DNA of 64,000 nt from Dactylorhiza incarnata (lineage: Eukaryota; Streptophyta; Magnoliopsida; Asparagales; Orchidaceae): positions 3,411,501 to 3,475,500 of the forward strand of contig JAWHQI010000201.1 of assembly GCA_033032865.1 (NCBI GenBank). Direction: 5' to 3'. Made by a program: the position numbers and the translations under genes. How positions within the stretch are numbered: position 1 is the first letter of the stretch; every line of letters begins with the position of its first letter. Below the pieces are notes generated by a model. The model had not been told where the DNA came from. It saw nothing but the letters and a program-made list of their open reading frames with translations, and made no database searches. Shown here piece after piece: positions 10,201-21,224 of this stretch.

Positions 10201-10741
10201 TCCATTGGCGTTTCTCTTACAATTATTACGCGTTTTTTCTAACCGCTCCTTTACACGTGTTTCTCGCCATTACTTCCTTATGTTGGAATTATTCAACATC
10301 TCTATGCACGATTATCGCCTTCCAATTATAAACGATGGAATTAATTACATGTTATTATTACGAGACTCCAATATATGAGATTTTCTGAATCGTTTCTTGA
10401 CTTACATTTTGTGCTTTCGGGAAACTGCTCTCGTGCTCTCTGTTCTCGCGACGAATTTTCAGCGTGCTTCCTTTTCTTTACGTTTGCTTCATCAAGTGGG
10501 TGTTTGAGTGCTCTGTGCTTCTTTTGTGTCCTCGCACATCGGAGCTTTCAGGATCTTGCAGGGTGTTGTACCTTGGAGGAGTGAGCATCGGTGAAAGCCC
10601 TGCCGGAGGGTGGTGCAACTTCTTTAGGGCAGTGATCACATGCCTTACCCATGCTCGATTGTAAACCCTATATTGATCTCTTATTTATTTCTCACCTCCT
10701 TAATGCAATTCTATTAACATTGTTGTTATATATATATATAC

Positions 10742-12313
10742 TGTTGGAGCCTATGTTCCACATCTCTTGGATTGAGAATACCAAATATCGTGTTGTATTT
10801 GATCTTGTATTTTGCGTGTTTATAGTATGCAAGTTGTACAGGAACTATAGCAACACATACATATGAATAGTTTTCTGATTGGAAATGACTATCTGGAAAG
10901 ATAGCTAACGCCCCGCGTTAGTTGTTAACGTCCCGCATTAACTTCCGTTGAGAAGAAAACCACTGAGAAGGAATGCCGTCGAGAACAAAGCCGTCGAGCT
11001 GCGGTCAACAAAAGAGAGCTAACGCTCCGCGGTAATTGTTAACGCCCCGCGTTAACAAGAGGAGGAATGCCGTCGAGTTGAGGTCAACGAATCTGCGTTC
11101 GACGAACTTGGAGTTTCGTTCGACGAAATTGTCTGCGTTCGACGAAATTGCGCCCGACAACCTGCGTTCGACAAACTTGGACTTCCGTTCGACGAATTTG
11201 CCTGCGTTCGACGAAATTATGCCCGACAACCTGCGTTTAACAAACTTGGAGTTCCGTTCGACGAAATTGCCTGCGCTCGATAAAATTGCGCTCGACTTAT
11301 TGCGTTCGATGAACTGACATGCGATCGACGAATTGGAGCATTCGACGAAGGCACGTTCGACGAAATTAGTTTCGTTCGACGAAATTTGGTTCTGCCATGA
11401 TCCCGGCGGTTTGCACGATCCCGACGGTTTGCACATTCACTAACGCTGGCGTTATCCCTTAACGCCGCGCGTTAGCTCCCGTGGCTATTTAATGTAGATC
11501 CCCTCTCATTCTCAAAAAGAGGTGATGATTCCAGAATTCTGATACTTTGGAGAGAGGTTCATATACATCAATTAAGAGATCTCCCTTGGGCTATCATGAA
11601 GATCTAAAGAAGGTTTTGAAGGAGAAGGTCTACAACGCATATCCCAAACGAAGGACGATCGTTTCAAGAATGCCAACATCTACATCGACTTCGTCTTCAC
11701 CTTCAGAATTTCTTGGGGAGTTTCTCTTTACTTATCTTGTAATCTTTTTTTTTCCTTTTGTATTTTGTGTGGAGAAATCGTTCGGTGAGAACGTCGGATT
11801 CCGGGAAGGATTCCGTGGGTAAATTCGACTTGTGTTGGCGACTAGGTCCATGTGCGGCTTAGGGGGTAATTCGTCGCCTTGTGCGTGGCGACTAGGTCAA
11901 GGGTAGATCTAGGGGGTGGCTAGAGGCCTTATCTGGGGATAGATAGGCTATAGCCAACCGGTCCTTGGGAGAAGGACCGGTGAAGGAACAAAAATGAGAT
12001 TTTCAACTTGTCGCCTCAATTTCAAGCGTTATTGAAATATTATCCTTGTAATCATTTTGTGATATATAAAATTCCTTTTCAGTATATCTATTTTTCTGGA
12101 TTTGTATTTCATTTGAGATTGTGCAAGTAAAATCACTTTGTTTATTTCTGCCAAAATATTTTCTGGAGGGATAACGCCAGGCGTTAACTAGTCAATGCCA
12201 GGCGTTAGCAACAGTGCTAAAAAGTTTCCTGTTTCATTAAAATCTGTCAGTTTATCTTAAAAACAGTAAACCCCTTATTCACCCCCCATTTACGGGCGCC
12301 ATCAGATCCAACA
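10742..12313 (+). repeat. Sirevirus 5' LTR
   Basis: 1572 bp; starts TGTTGGAGCC and ends GATCCAACA. It contains paired TAACGCC/GGCGTTA palindromes (10907-10945, 11017-11056, 11442-11478, 12171-12209) and an array of TTCGACGAA words (11093-11395). The 3' LTR holds the equivalents. Confidence 0.93.
11093..11395. repeat. TTCGACGAA palindrome array in Sirevirus LTR
   Basis: The nonamer GTTCGACGAA or one-base variants recur about every 20-25 bp, alternating with TTGGAGTTCC and TTGCCTGC spacers in a ~60-bp higher-order unit. It is repeated in the 3' LTR at about 19995-20275, partly degraded. The open frames seen across it on both strands (repeated RSTNLEF or FVERNSKF) come from the repeat, not from genes. 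Confidence 0.85.
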
Positions 12314-12314
12314 C

Positions 12315-12326
12315 TTGGTATCAGAG
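12315..12326 (+). promoter_or_regulatory. Primer binding site, initiator tRNA-Met type
   Basis: TTGGTATCAGAG lies one base after the LTR end. It matches the complement of the plant initiator Met tRNA 3' end, the usual copia primer. Confidence 0.9.
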
Positions 12327-12362
12327 GGAGGTTATTCCAAAACGGTCTCACAACCGGGAATA

Positions 12363-14225
12363 ATGGCGCATAACGATCATGCCTTTTTGGAGGGTCAAGG
12401 GATAAGTAGACCTCTACTATTTACTGGAACTGATTATAATTAATGGAAAACTAGAATGCGTTGTTTTTTAACTGCTTTAGATAATGACGTTTGGGGTATG
12501 GTAGAACAAAGTTATTCTCCACCAACATTTGTTGTTGGAGAAGTCACTATGGAAAAACCTAGAGATAGATGGGATGACAATGATAAGTTGAGATGTAAAA
12601 ATAACGCTAAAGCAATGAATGCGTTATTTTGTGCTTTGGATAGAATGAAATTTAATAGAACTTGTGCTTGCGAAACAGCTTATGATATTTGGAATGTTTT
12701 AGAAATTACTCATGAAGGCACTTTGCAGGTGAAGGATTCAAAGCTCTTCCAACTTGAATCCGAGTATGAGAAATTCCGGATGGAGACAGATGAAGACGTG
12801 GATTCTATGTACACAAGGTTCACCAAAATCGTCAACGACTCAAAAGTGCTTGGAAAGGTATTCTCCAATGGCGACTTGGTGAGAAAAATTCTAAGGTCTC
12901 TCCCTCCAAAGTTCAATCCAAAGGTGACGACTATCTCGGAGTCGCACGACTTGAAAAAGCTCCAAATTGAGAGCCTTATTTGGAACCTCAAGACCCATGA
13001 GGTTGAACTCAAAATTCAACAACATGAGTACAACTTGGAGCCAAAGAAGAAGAGTTTGGCCTTAAAGTCAAAGAAGGAGGCAAATGAAGATGATGATGAA
13101 GAGGACGAGGATGAGGAGAGCCTTTTTGTGAAGAAGTTCAAAAGGTTCATGAAGAATCCGGAAAGGAGAAACACCTTCCGGAAATATTTCATCAAAAAGG
13201 GATCTTCATCAAAGAAAGAGAGAGGTAGCGACGAGGACGACGATGAATGACCACCACCGGAGTGCTACCATTGTAGAAAGACCAGACATATTCAGAGCAA
13301 GTGCCTAAAATATCTGAAAGAGCGTAAAGAAAAAAGGCACAAGGGAAATGAGAAGAAGAAGGTCCTAAAAGCGGCTACATGGGATGACTCCTTCTCCGAG
13401 GTTTCAAGCGGCTCATCCACTAGTGATGAAGAAGAGGCAAACATGTGCCAAATGGGAAAGAGTAACAAGATATCCAAAGATGAATGCAGTGTCCGAAGCG
13501 ACACTGAGGTAACTCTCCCTACTTCTTATGATGATTTATATATTGAATATTTACAAACATGCAAATTTTTTGATAAAAGTTTAAAAGATATTGATCTTCT
13601 AAATTCTGAAAATAAACTTTTGTTAAAAGAAAATAAAAAACTATCTAAACAATTGGGGAAAGAAAAGGTATCTTGCCAAAAGTGCAATCACTCCTTGGCA
13701 AGAGTGAAAGAACTTGAAGAAGCTCTTTTTAAATCCCACTCCACTATTGAATTTCTTACTAAGGAGAATGGGGATTTGGAAAGAACTTTAAAAACCTCTC
13801 TTTCTCAAATAGAGGATGGAAAGAAAAGCTTTGCGAATCGGTGCGTTATGTTAGTAACGGAAAACACCGGTCTCAAAGCCCGTATTCATGATTTAAATAT
13901 GGCTATTAAAAAATTCGGAGTTGGACAAAGATCTCTGGACATGATCTTGGCCAACCAATGCCATGGGATTGCCAAATCTGGCCTTGGATATAGTTCTGGA
14001 AGCTATCGCCAGGCGTTAACTCCTAACGCCGGTGTTAGCCATAATTCCAGAAAAATTAATTCTGGTAATAATAATTTCAAGAACTTAAATGTTACCTCAT
14101 ATTCTAGCAAGAGCTTACTCAAAACTTCAAAAAGGGTCTCATCCCCTTTTATAGCGTGTGCCAAATGTCATTTATTTGGACACACCTCAAACTTTTGTAA
14201 GAAAAAGGGTCGCAGTGCTACCTAA
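12363..14225 (+). pseudogene. Sirevirus gag
   Basis: I place the start at ATG 12363 (MAHNDHAFLEGQGI), in frame with the longer open stretch from 12456. TAA at 12441 and TGA at 13248 are single nonsense changes; the frame otherwise stays open to 14223. The copia gag (UBN2-like) domain spans roughly codons 25-180 (YDIWNVLEITHEG, then LRSLPPKFNPKVT). A Lys/Asp/Glu-rich stretch and the first CCHC knuckle follow (CYHCRKTRHIQSKC, 13264), then a coiled coil (13560-13930). A palindrome-bearing linker (14008-14040) and the second knuckle (CAKCHLFGHTSNFC, 14158) end it. The protein would form the particle and bind RNA. The large coiled-coil gag with two knuckles fits Sireviruses. Confidence 0.88.
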
Positions 14226-14289
14226 GGTTTCCACCTACTCTATGGGAGGAACCTTGTGGGTATCCAGATCTTTACTCTCATCTCCTTTT

Positions 14290-15618
14290 TAGGTATGTTG
14301 GCAGGCTAACGACAAACAGGATGTGTGGTATTTGGATTCGAGATGCTCCAAACACATGACGGGAAACAAAGCAAAGTTCCTTAGCCTTGAGATGAAGAAT
14401 GGAGGGATGGTGACATTTGTTGACAACGGTAAAGTAAGGATCATGGGCCTCGGTACAGTGGGTAACGATTCTTTCTCAATCTCAAATGTTTTATATGTAG
14501 ATGGTTTAAAACATAATCTAATTTCAATTAGTCAATTATGTGATAAGGATGTAAATGTATTATTTGAATCATCTACAAATCTTTGTAAAATTATAAATTC
14601 TAAAACAAATGATGTCGTACTCACCGCACCTAGGATACATAATGTTTATATTATTACTTTTAATGATCTTTCAAATTCTTCTTTAAAATCTTTTATTTCT
14701 AAAAATGAAGAATTAGAACTTTGGCATAGGCGCATTGGTCACTCTAGCACCAAGCTTATTTTGAAATTATCAAAAGATAAATTAATTAAGGGATTACCAA
14801 TGCTTAATGGAAATTTATCTTCTCTTTGTACGCCTTGCCAAAAAGGAAAATTTTGAAAAAATTCTTTTAAGAGTAAAAATGTAATTTCTACCACTAGACC
14901 TCTTCAATTAATTCATATGGATTTACTTGGACCAGTTAGCACTTCTAGTCTAGGAGGTAGAAAATATACGTTTGTAATAATTGATGATTTCTCTAGATTT
15001 TGTTGGACATGATTTCTATCTTCCAAATCCGATGCATTCCTTGAATTTACTAAACTATGCATTCGTATTCAAAATGAACTTGATTTAAAGATTAAATGCA
15101 TACGTTCGGATCATGGAGGAGAATTTGAAAATGATAGATTTTCTTCTTTTTGTGATGATTTAGGAATTAAACATGAATTTTCCGCTCCTCGCACCCCACA
15201 ACAAAATGGTGTAGTGGAGAGGAAAAATAGAACCCTTCAAGAGCTAGCACGCACTATGCTTTGTGAATATGAGTTGCCTAAATCATTTTGGGCCGAAGCG
15301 GTTAATACTTCATGTTATATCATTAATCGTGTCATGCTTCGTCCTATTTTAAAATTGACACCTTATGAGCTTTACTTTAAAAGAAAATGTAATGTATCTT
15401 ATTTTCATGTGTTTGGTTGTAAATGTTTCATTTTAAACACTAAAGATACACTAGGAAAATTTGATGAAAAATGTGATGAGGGAATTTTCATTGGTTACTC
15501 TTCAACTAGCAAGGCTTATAGAATATATAATAAAAGAACTAAAGTAGTTGAAGAGTCTATACATGTAAGATTTGATGAGTTTGTTCCTTGTGTAGATTCT
15601 AATCATACAGGAAATTAA
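14290..15618 (+). pseudogene. Sirevirus protease and integrase
   Basis: One frame (register +1 relative to gag). The protease starts WYLDSRCSKHMTG; the usual DSG catalytic triad reads DSR here, so it would be inactive. The GAG-pre-integrase zinc region follows (ELWHRRIGHSS with CTPCQKGKF). The integrase core has HMDLLGP, RSDHGGEF and PQQNGVVERKNRT, so D, D and E are kept. Stops are TGA at 14854-14856 and TGA near 15010, where a conserved Trp is expected (copia FSRFxWxxFL). The C-terminal GKFDEKCDEGIFIGYSSTSKAYR motif is typical of copia. A Lys/Glu-rich low-complexity linker (15619-15908) leads to RT. Confidence 0.9.
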
Positions 15619-15908
15619 GACGAACCTATTTCCCCTTTGGAGCATGAGGATGAGAATAACTTGGAGAAAAAGAAGAAGAAAAAGAAGAAGAACAAGAGGA
15701 GAAAGAAAATGAGATAATAGAATATGTTCCTCCAAGCATGTTGCAGTTCACTAAGGATCATCCAAAGGAGCTTGTGATAGGAGAACCATCAAAAGGGGTA
15801 AGTACTCGTTCTTCTTTACATGAGTCTTTTTCAAACCTTTGTTTTATATCCGAAATAGAACCCAAAAAATGTTTCAACCTCTTTAAATGATGAATTTTTT
15901 TTATAGCT

Positions 15909-17406
15909 ATGAATGATGAATTAAATCAATTTGAACGTAACAAGGTTTGGAATTTAATAGAGAGGCCATCTAATCATCCGGTTATAGGAGTCATATGGAT
16001 TTTCAAAAATAAATTAGATGGTGACTCTAGGATAACAAGGAATAAAGCAAGACTTGTTGCACAAGGTTATTCACAAATCGAAGGGGTAGATTTTGATGAA
16101 ACTTTTGCACCCGTTGCTCGCCTAGAATCAATTAGAATATTTCTTGCATTTGCGAGTTTTAAAAGATTTAAATTATTTCAAATGGATGTTAAAAGTGCCT
16201 TTCTAAACGGGATTATAATAGAAGAAGTTTATGTAGAACAACCCCCCGGTTTTGTGAATGAAAAATTTTCTAATCATGTGTATAAGTTAGAAAAAGCGCT
16301 TTATGGATTAAAGCAAGCGCCACGTGCTTGGTATGATAGATTGCCATTATTTTTGATAAAGCACGGTTATAAAATGGGAAGTGCGGATAATACACTCTTC
16401 ATTAAGCATGTAGATAATGATTTGATTATATTGCAAATTTATGTTGATGATATCATTTTTGGAGCCACTAATGAAGAGTTATGTAATGAAGTAATTTTAG
16501 TGATGAAAATGAATTTGAAATGAACTTGGTAGGAGAACTCACTTATTTTCTAGGATTTCAAATCTCACAAAAACAAGATGGCATATTTATTTGTCAAACT
16601 AAATATGTTCATGATATTCTTAAGAGATTTGGATTTGAAAACCTAAATCAAGCCAATACTCCTATGAGTGCATCACTAAAGTTAGGAAAAGATGAAGCCG
16701 GTATTTCAATAGATCAAACATTATATAGAGGAATGATAGGCTCATTGCTTTATTTAAGCGCATCTAGCACAATATTATGTTTTCCGTTTGTTTATGTGCT
16801 AGATTTCAAGCTAACCCAAAAGAATCACATTTAAAAGTGGTTAAACGTATCTTTAGATATCTAATCAGAACATCTAGATATCTAATCAGAACATCTAGAT
16901 TAGGCTTATGGTATCCTCATAATGATTGTTTTATTCTACATGGTTTTTCTGATTCGGACTATGCGAGATGTTCATTAGATCGTAAAAGCACTAGTGACAC
17001 GTGTCATTTTATAGGCCCTTCACTTATATCATGGTCGAGTAGGAAACAGAATTCTGTTACCCTCTCCACCACCGAGGCCGAATATATCGCATTAGGTAGT
17101 TGTTGTGCACAAGCATTATGGATGACCCAAATGTTAGAAGACTTTGGTGTTTATCTAAATAACATTGAATTAAAGTGTGACAACAAGAGCGCTATAGATC
17201 TCACAAACAATCCCGTACATCATTCTAGATCTAAACATATAGATGTCCGACATCATTTCATTAGAGATCATATTAAGAAGGAATATGTTAAAATTAGCTT
17301 TATAGGGACGGAATCGCAAATTGCCGACATTTTTACCAAACCTCTACCCGATGCACGTTTTCACATGCTTAGGTTAGAATTAGGTGTCTTAGAAATGTCA
17401 CTTTGA
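15909..17406 (+). pseudogene. Sirevirus reverse transcriptase and RNase H
   Basis: RT opens with [15 protein letters not shown] and continues through [52 protein letters not shown] and the catalytic YVDD at ~16441. Frameshifts near 16515 and 16770 divide it. RNase H has its acidic residues (FSDSDYA, TEAEYIAL, CDNKSAI) and ends SQIADIFTKPLPDARFHMLR. A 21-bp in-frame duplication (16861-16902) repeats the YLIRTSR peptide at the start of RNase H. Stop at 17404-17406. Confidence 0.92.
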
Positions 17407-19645
17407 CCCTTATAAAAAGCTATCAAATTATTTTATGTACTTCGATATTTTTTTTTCTCTTAAAAAAAAATTTAAAAATCAATAAAAATTTAAAAACTAT
17501 GGGAAAACCACCAAAACATGCTAAAAAAGCCATCATATCAACTCCATAATGTCTGAAATTTCAACTGCATGAAGGCCTATTTATATTACAAATGTATCAT
17601 GAAAAATATTTTTCAAAAAGTCAAAAATTGGTGTTCTGTCTCGGCGTTAAGAAGTTAACGCCTGGCGTTAGCTTCTATGCTCAAAAATTTTTTTGTGTGT
17701 TTTTACAACTGTGTTGGTATTTTGGTGTTTTCTTTCAAAACTTAAAAACAAAAAAATTACTATAAGCTTAAATGTTGATTTCAAGGATGAGTAATTATAT
17801 CAATTAAAGATTAAATACAATGTCTAATTTAACTTTCAAGTTTCTTAAAAACATTGTTTTGTATTTGTCATGCCTTGAAAATTATCTTGTTATGTGCAAT
17901 GAAATTGATTGTAGATAAACATGTGTAGAAATGCTTAGCATGCCTCTAAGTATGAGTAATGTATTATGTTTGATAATGATTTAATCACTCACTTATTTTT
18001 TGATAATCTATATATGTTTACAATCTTATACTTGCATGATTGTGTAGTGTAATAACATAAATGATTAAAATGCATAAATAGATTACCTACACAACATTGA
18101 ATTGGTTATTACAATTCTTTGTCTTTCATGCACTTATTCTTTAGAGAAATGTGGTTTAAAGAATGCAATGTTTGCAAATCAAGTGAATTCGGAGTCCTTA
18201 GTCACTAAACTAAAAAGCAAATAATAAATGACAAGGAAAACTCCCCCAAGCACTACTCACCCTCCTGATAAGTCTTAATGAGCATTATGAGGTTGAGCAC
18301 CTTGGCTAAGAATTGTAAAGTGTCTTGTAGCAAACAATTTATTCTTAGTACACCGGATCAAATTTTTTTTTGAAAATAAAGCTAAAAAGTATAAAAGTGA
18401 TCCCCCAAGCACTACTTTGCACCCTGATAAGTCTTAATAAGCATTGTGTGTGCAGAGCACCTTGGTAGTTGTACTATTTATTCATGTGCATTGAAATATT
18501 GTGGAAGTAATAGTATTTGTGTATTTTAATGTTGTGTTATTTCATTATATATGTCATGTGTTTTTGATTGATTCACTTGTATATTATATCAAAACACTAC
18601 ATTGTACACATCATTATCTTTCATAAAACTTCTACTCATGAGAATTGGATCCTAATGCTCAACTAGTCAAATCTCTACAAACTTAAGTAAATGCTCTAGA
18701 TAACAAAGCATGATCTCTACAATGTTTATGTTTACTTGAAATGCAAATTTTATTACATTGTAGTTTGTGTATCTTTTCTTGATATTATGAAATCATGCTT
18801 GCAATATTATCTTAATGGAATAGCATCTCTTCAATCTGTAACTCAAACATCAACTTTTCAAATTTGAAACTCATTATCCTTTATATGATTTTATCTTCTA
18901 AAAATGATGTTTATGTTTAAGAGTGCTTATTATATTCTTCTGTTGAGTTTACCACTTATGCTCATTCATGTCTATTATTTTTAACACCATGGTTTCAACA
19001 AGTGGTATCTTAAAATAAATGCTTACTTTATCATGTTAGCTATGTTGCTTACTACTATATGTTACATCATGCTTATATTTTTCTCAACAAGTAATATTTA
19101 ACAAGTTTTTGATTGCATCCTATTTTTCTTCTCGACATAGAACATATTACTCCTTATTACATACTCACTCCTAAAACCCTCTTTTGATACTACCAAAAGG
19201 GGAGATTAAATTGCATATATCTAATTTTTAGGGGGAGTGCTTTATAATAATATTAAACTAAAAAAGGGGTATATTTGTAGGGGGAGTAATCATATAGGAG
19301 GTGCGTACACTATCATATGCTCGATCATGAAAATCCTTCAATAGGTGGTTCCTTATCTATCTTAAAAGATATACACTCATCCCTACCCACTTTTGTTAAT
19401 AACAAAGGGGGAGAAGAAATTGAGAAATCTAGTAAAATAGATATTTAGGGGAGTAAATTTTAAGTGAACACTTATGTATGAGGAGGACGTCATATAGAAA
19501 GAGTATGCATTATCGCTATCAAATCTATCTTGCTTTTAACCTGTTATTCATGCATATATTATTACCTCACTTATCTATAAACACAAATGGTCTTAATCTC
19601 ACTAATTTCTCATACATGTATTTGTTATTATCAAAAGGGGGAGAT
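17407..19645 (+). other. Sirevirus 3' UTR with repeated polypurine tracts
   Basis: 2.2 kb AT-rich, no coding signal. It holds one paired AACGCC/GGCGTTA palindrome (17642-17672) matching the LTR word. A diverged ~159-bp duplication has CCCCAAGCACTACT at ~18243 and ~18402, each followed by CTGATAAGTCTTAAT and GAGCACCTTGG. GGGGGAG tracts occur near 19200, 19230, 19280, 19405 and 19637, plus GGGGAG near 19450. The last directly adjoins the 3' LTR and is the functional one. Multiple such tracts are a described Sirevirus trait. Confidence 0.85.
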
Positions 19646-21204
19646 TGTTGGAGCCTATGTTCCGCATCTCTTGGTTTGAGAATAACAAATACCATGTTGT
19701 ATTTGATCTTGTATTTTGTGTGTTTATAGTATGCAGGTTCTACAGGAACTATAGCAACACATCCCTATGAATAGTTTCCTGATTGGAAATGAATCTCCAG
19801 AAAGATAGCTAAAGCCCCGCGTTAGTTGTTAACGCCCCGCGTTAACTTCCGTTGAGAAGAAAACCGATGAGAAGGAATGCCGTCGAGAACAAAGCCGTCG
19901 AGCTGCAGTCGGCGAAAGAGAGCTAACACTCCGCGGTAATTGTTAACGCCCCGCGTTAACAAGAGGAGGAATGCCATCGAGTTGAGGTCGACGAATCTAC
20001 GTTCGACAAACTTGGAGTTTTGTTCGACGAAATTGTCTGCGTTCGATGAAATTGCGCACGACAACCTGCGTTCGATGAACTTGGACTTCCGTTCGACGAA
20101 TTTGCCTGCGTTCGACGAAATTGTGCCCGACAACCTGCGTTCGACGAACTTGGAGTTCCGTTTGACGAAATTGCCCGCGCTCGATGAAATTGTGCTCGAC
20201 TTATTGCATTCGATGAATTGATATGCGATCGACGAATTGGAGCGTTCGACGAAGGCGCGTTCGACGAAATTTGGTTCTGCCACGATTCCGACGGTTTGCA
20301 CGATCCCGACGGTTTGCACGTTCACTAGCGCTGGCGTTATCCCTTAACGCCGCGTGTTAGCTCCCGTGGCTATTTAATGTATAACCCCTCTCATTCTCAA
20401 TAAGAGGTGATTATTCCAGAATTCTGATACTTTGGAGAGAGGTTTGTGTACAGCAATTAAGAGATCTCACTTGTGCTATCATGAAGATCTAAAGAAGATT
20501 TTGAAGGAGAAGGTCTACAACGCATATCCCATACGAAGGACGATCGTTTCAAGAATGCCAACATCTACATCGACTTCGTCTTCACCTTCGGAATTTCTTG
20601 GGGAGTTTCTCTTTACTTAACTTGTAATCTTTTATTTTTTCCTTTTGTATTTTGTGTGGAGAAATCATTCGGTGAGAATGTCGGATTCCGGGAAGGATTC
20701 CGTGGGTAAATTCGCCTTGTGTTGGCGACTAGGTCCTTGTGCGGCTTAGGGGGTAATTCGCTGCCTTGTGTGTGGCGACTAGGTCAAGGGTAGATCTAGG
20801 GGGGTGGCTAGAGGCCTTATTTGGGGATAGATAGGCTATAGCCAACCGGTCCTTGGGAGAAGGACCGGTAAAGGAACAAAAAAGAGATTTTCAACTTGTC
20901 GCCTCAATTTCAAGCATTATTGAAATATTATCCTTGTAATCATTTTGTGATATATAAAATTCCTTTTCAGTATATCTATTTTTCTGGATTTGAATTTCAT
21001 TTGAGATTGTGCAAGTAAAATCACTTTGTTAATTTCTGCCAAAATATTTTCTGGAGGGATAACGCCAGGTGTTAACTAGTCAACGCAAGGCGTTAGCAAC
21101 AGTGCTAAAAAGTTTTCTGTTTCATTAAAATCTGTCAGTTTATCTTAAAAACAGTAAACCCCTTATTCACCCCCCGCCCTCTAAGGGCGCCATCAGATCC
21201 AACA
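19646..21204 (+). repeat. Sirevirus 3' LTR
   Basis: 1559 bp; TGTTGGAGCC to GATCCAACA, colinear with the 5' LTR. A short deletion near 20265 removes one TTCGACGAAATTAG unit. Confidence 0.93.
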
Positions 21205-21224
21205 TATATATATATATATATTTA

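Larger units (their letters stand above)
10742..21204 (+). mobile_element. Sirevirus-type Ty1/copia element, both LTRs present
   Basis: LTRs run TGTTGG to CCAACA, with an initiator-Met-tRNA primer site directly after the 5' LTR. Gag has two CCHC knuckles and a coiled coil, then protease, integrase, RT and RNase H in copia order. At least six GGGGGAG-type polypurine tracts precede the 3' LTR, a Sirevirus trait. Target duplications are TATAC (10737-10741) and TATAT (21205-21209), within a TA repeat. The two LTRs differ by scattered substitutions and a ~19-bp deletion in the right one (about 20265). All ORFs have stops or shifts, so it is not recent. Confidence 0.92.

Noticed and set aside
13443..14225. 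Separate coiled-coil gene
   Set aside because: In frame with gag apart from one TGA; it is the C-terminal half of the Sirevirus gag.
17407..19645. Env-like gene in the Sirevirus 3' region
   Set aside because: No sustained reading frame; only polypurine tracts and repeats.
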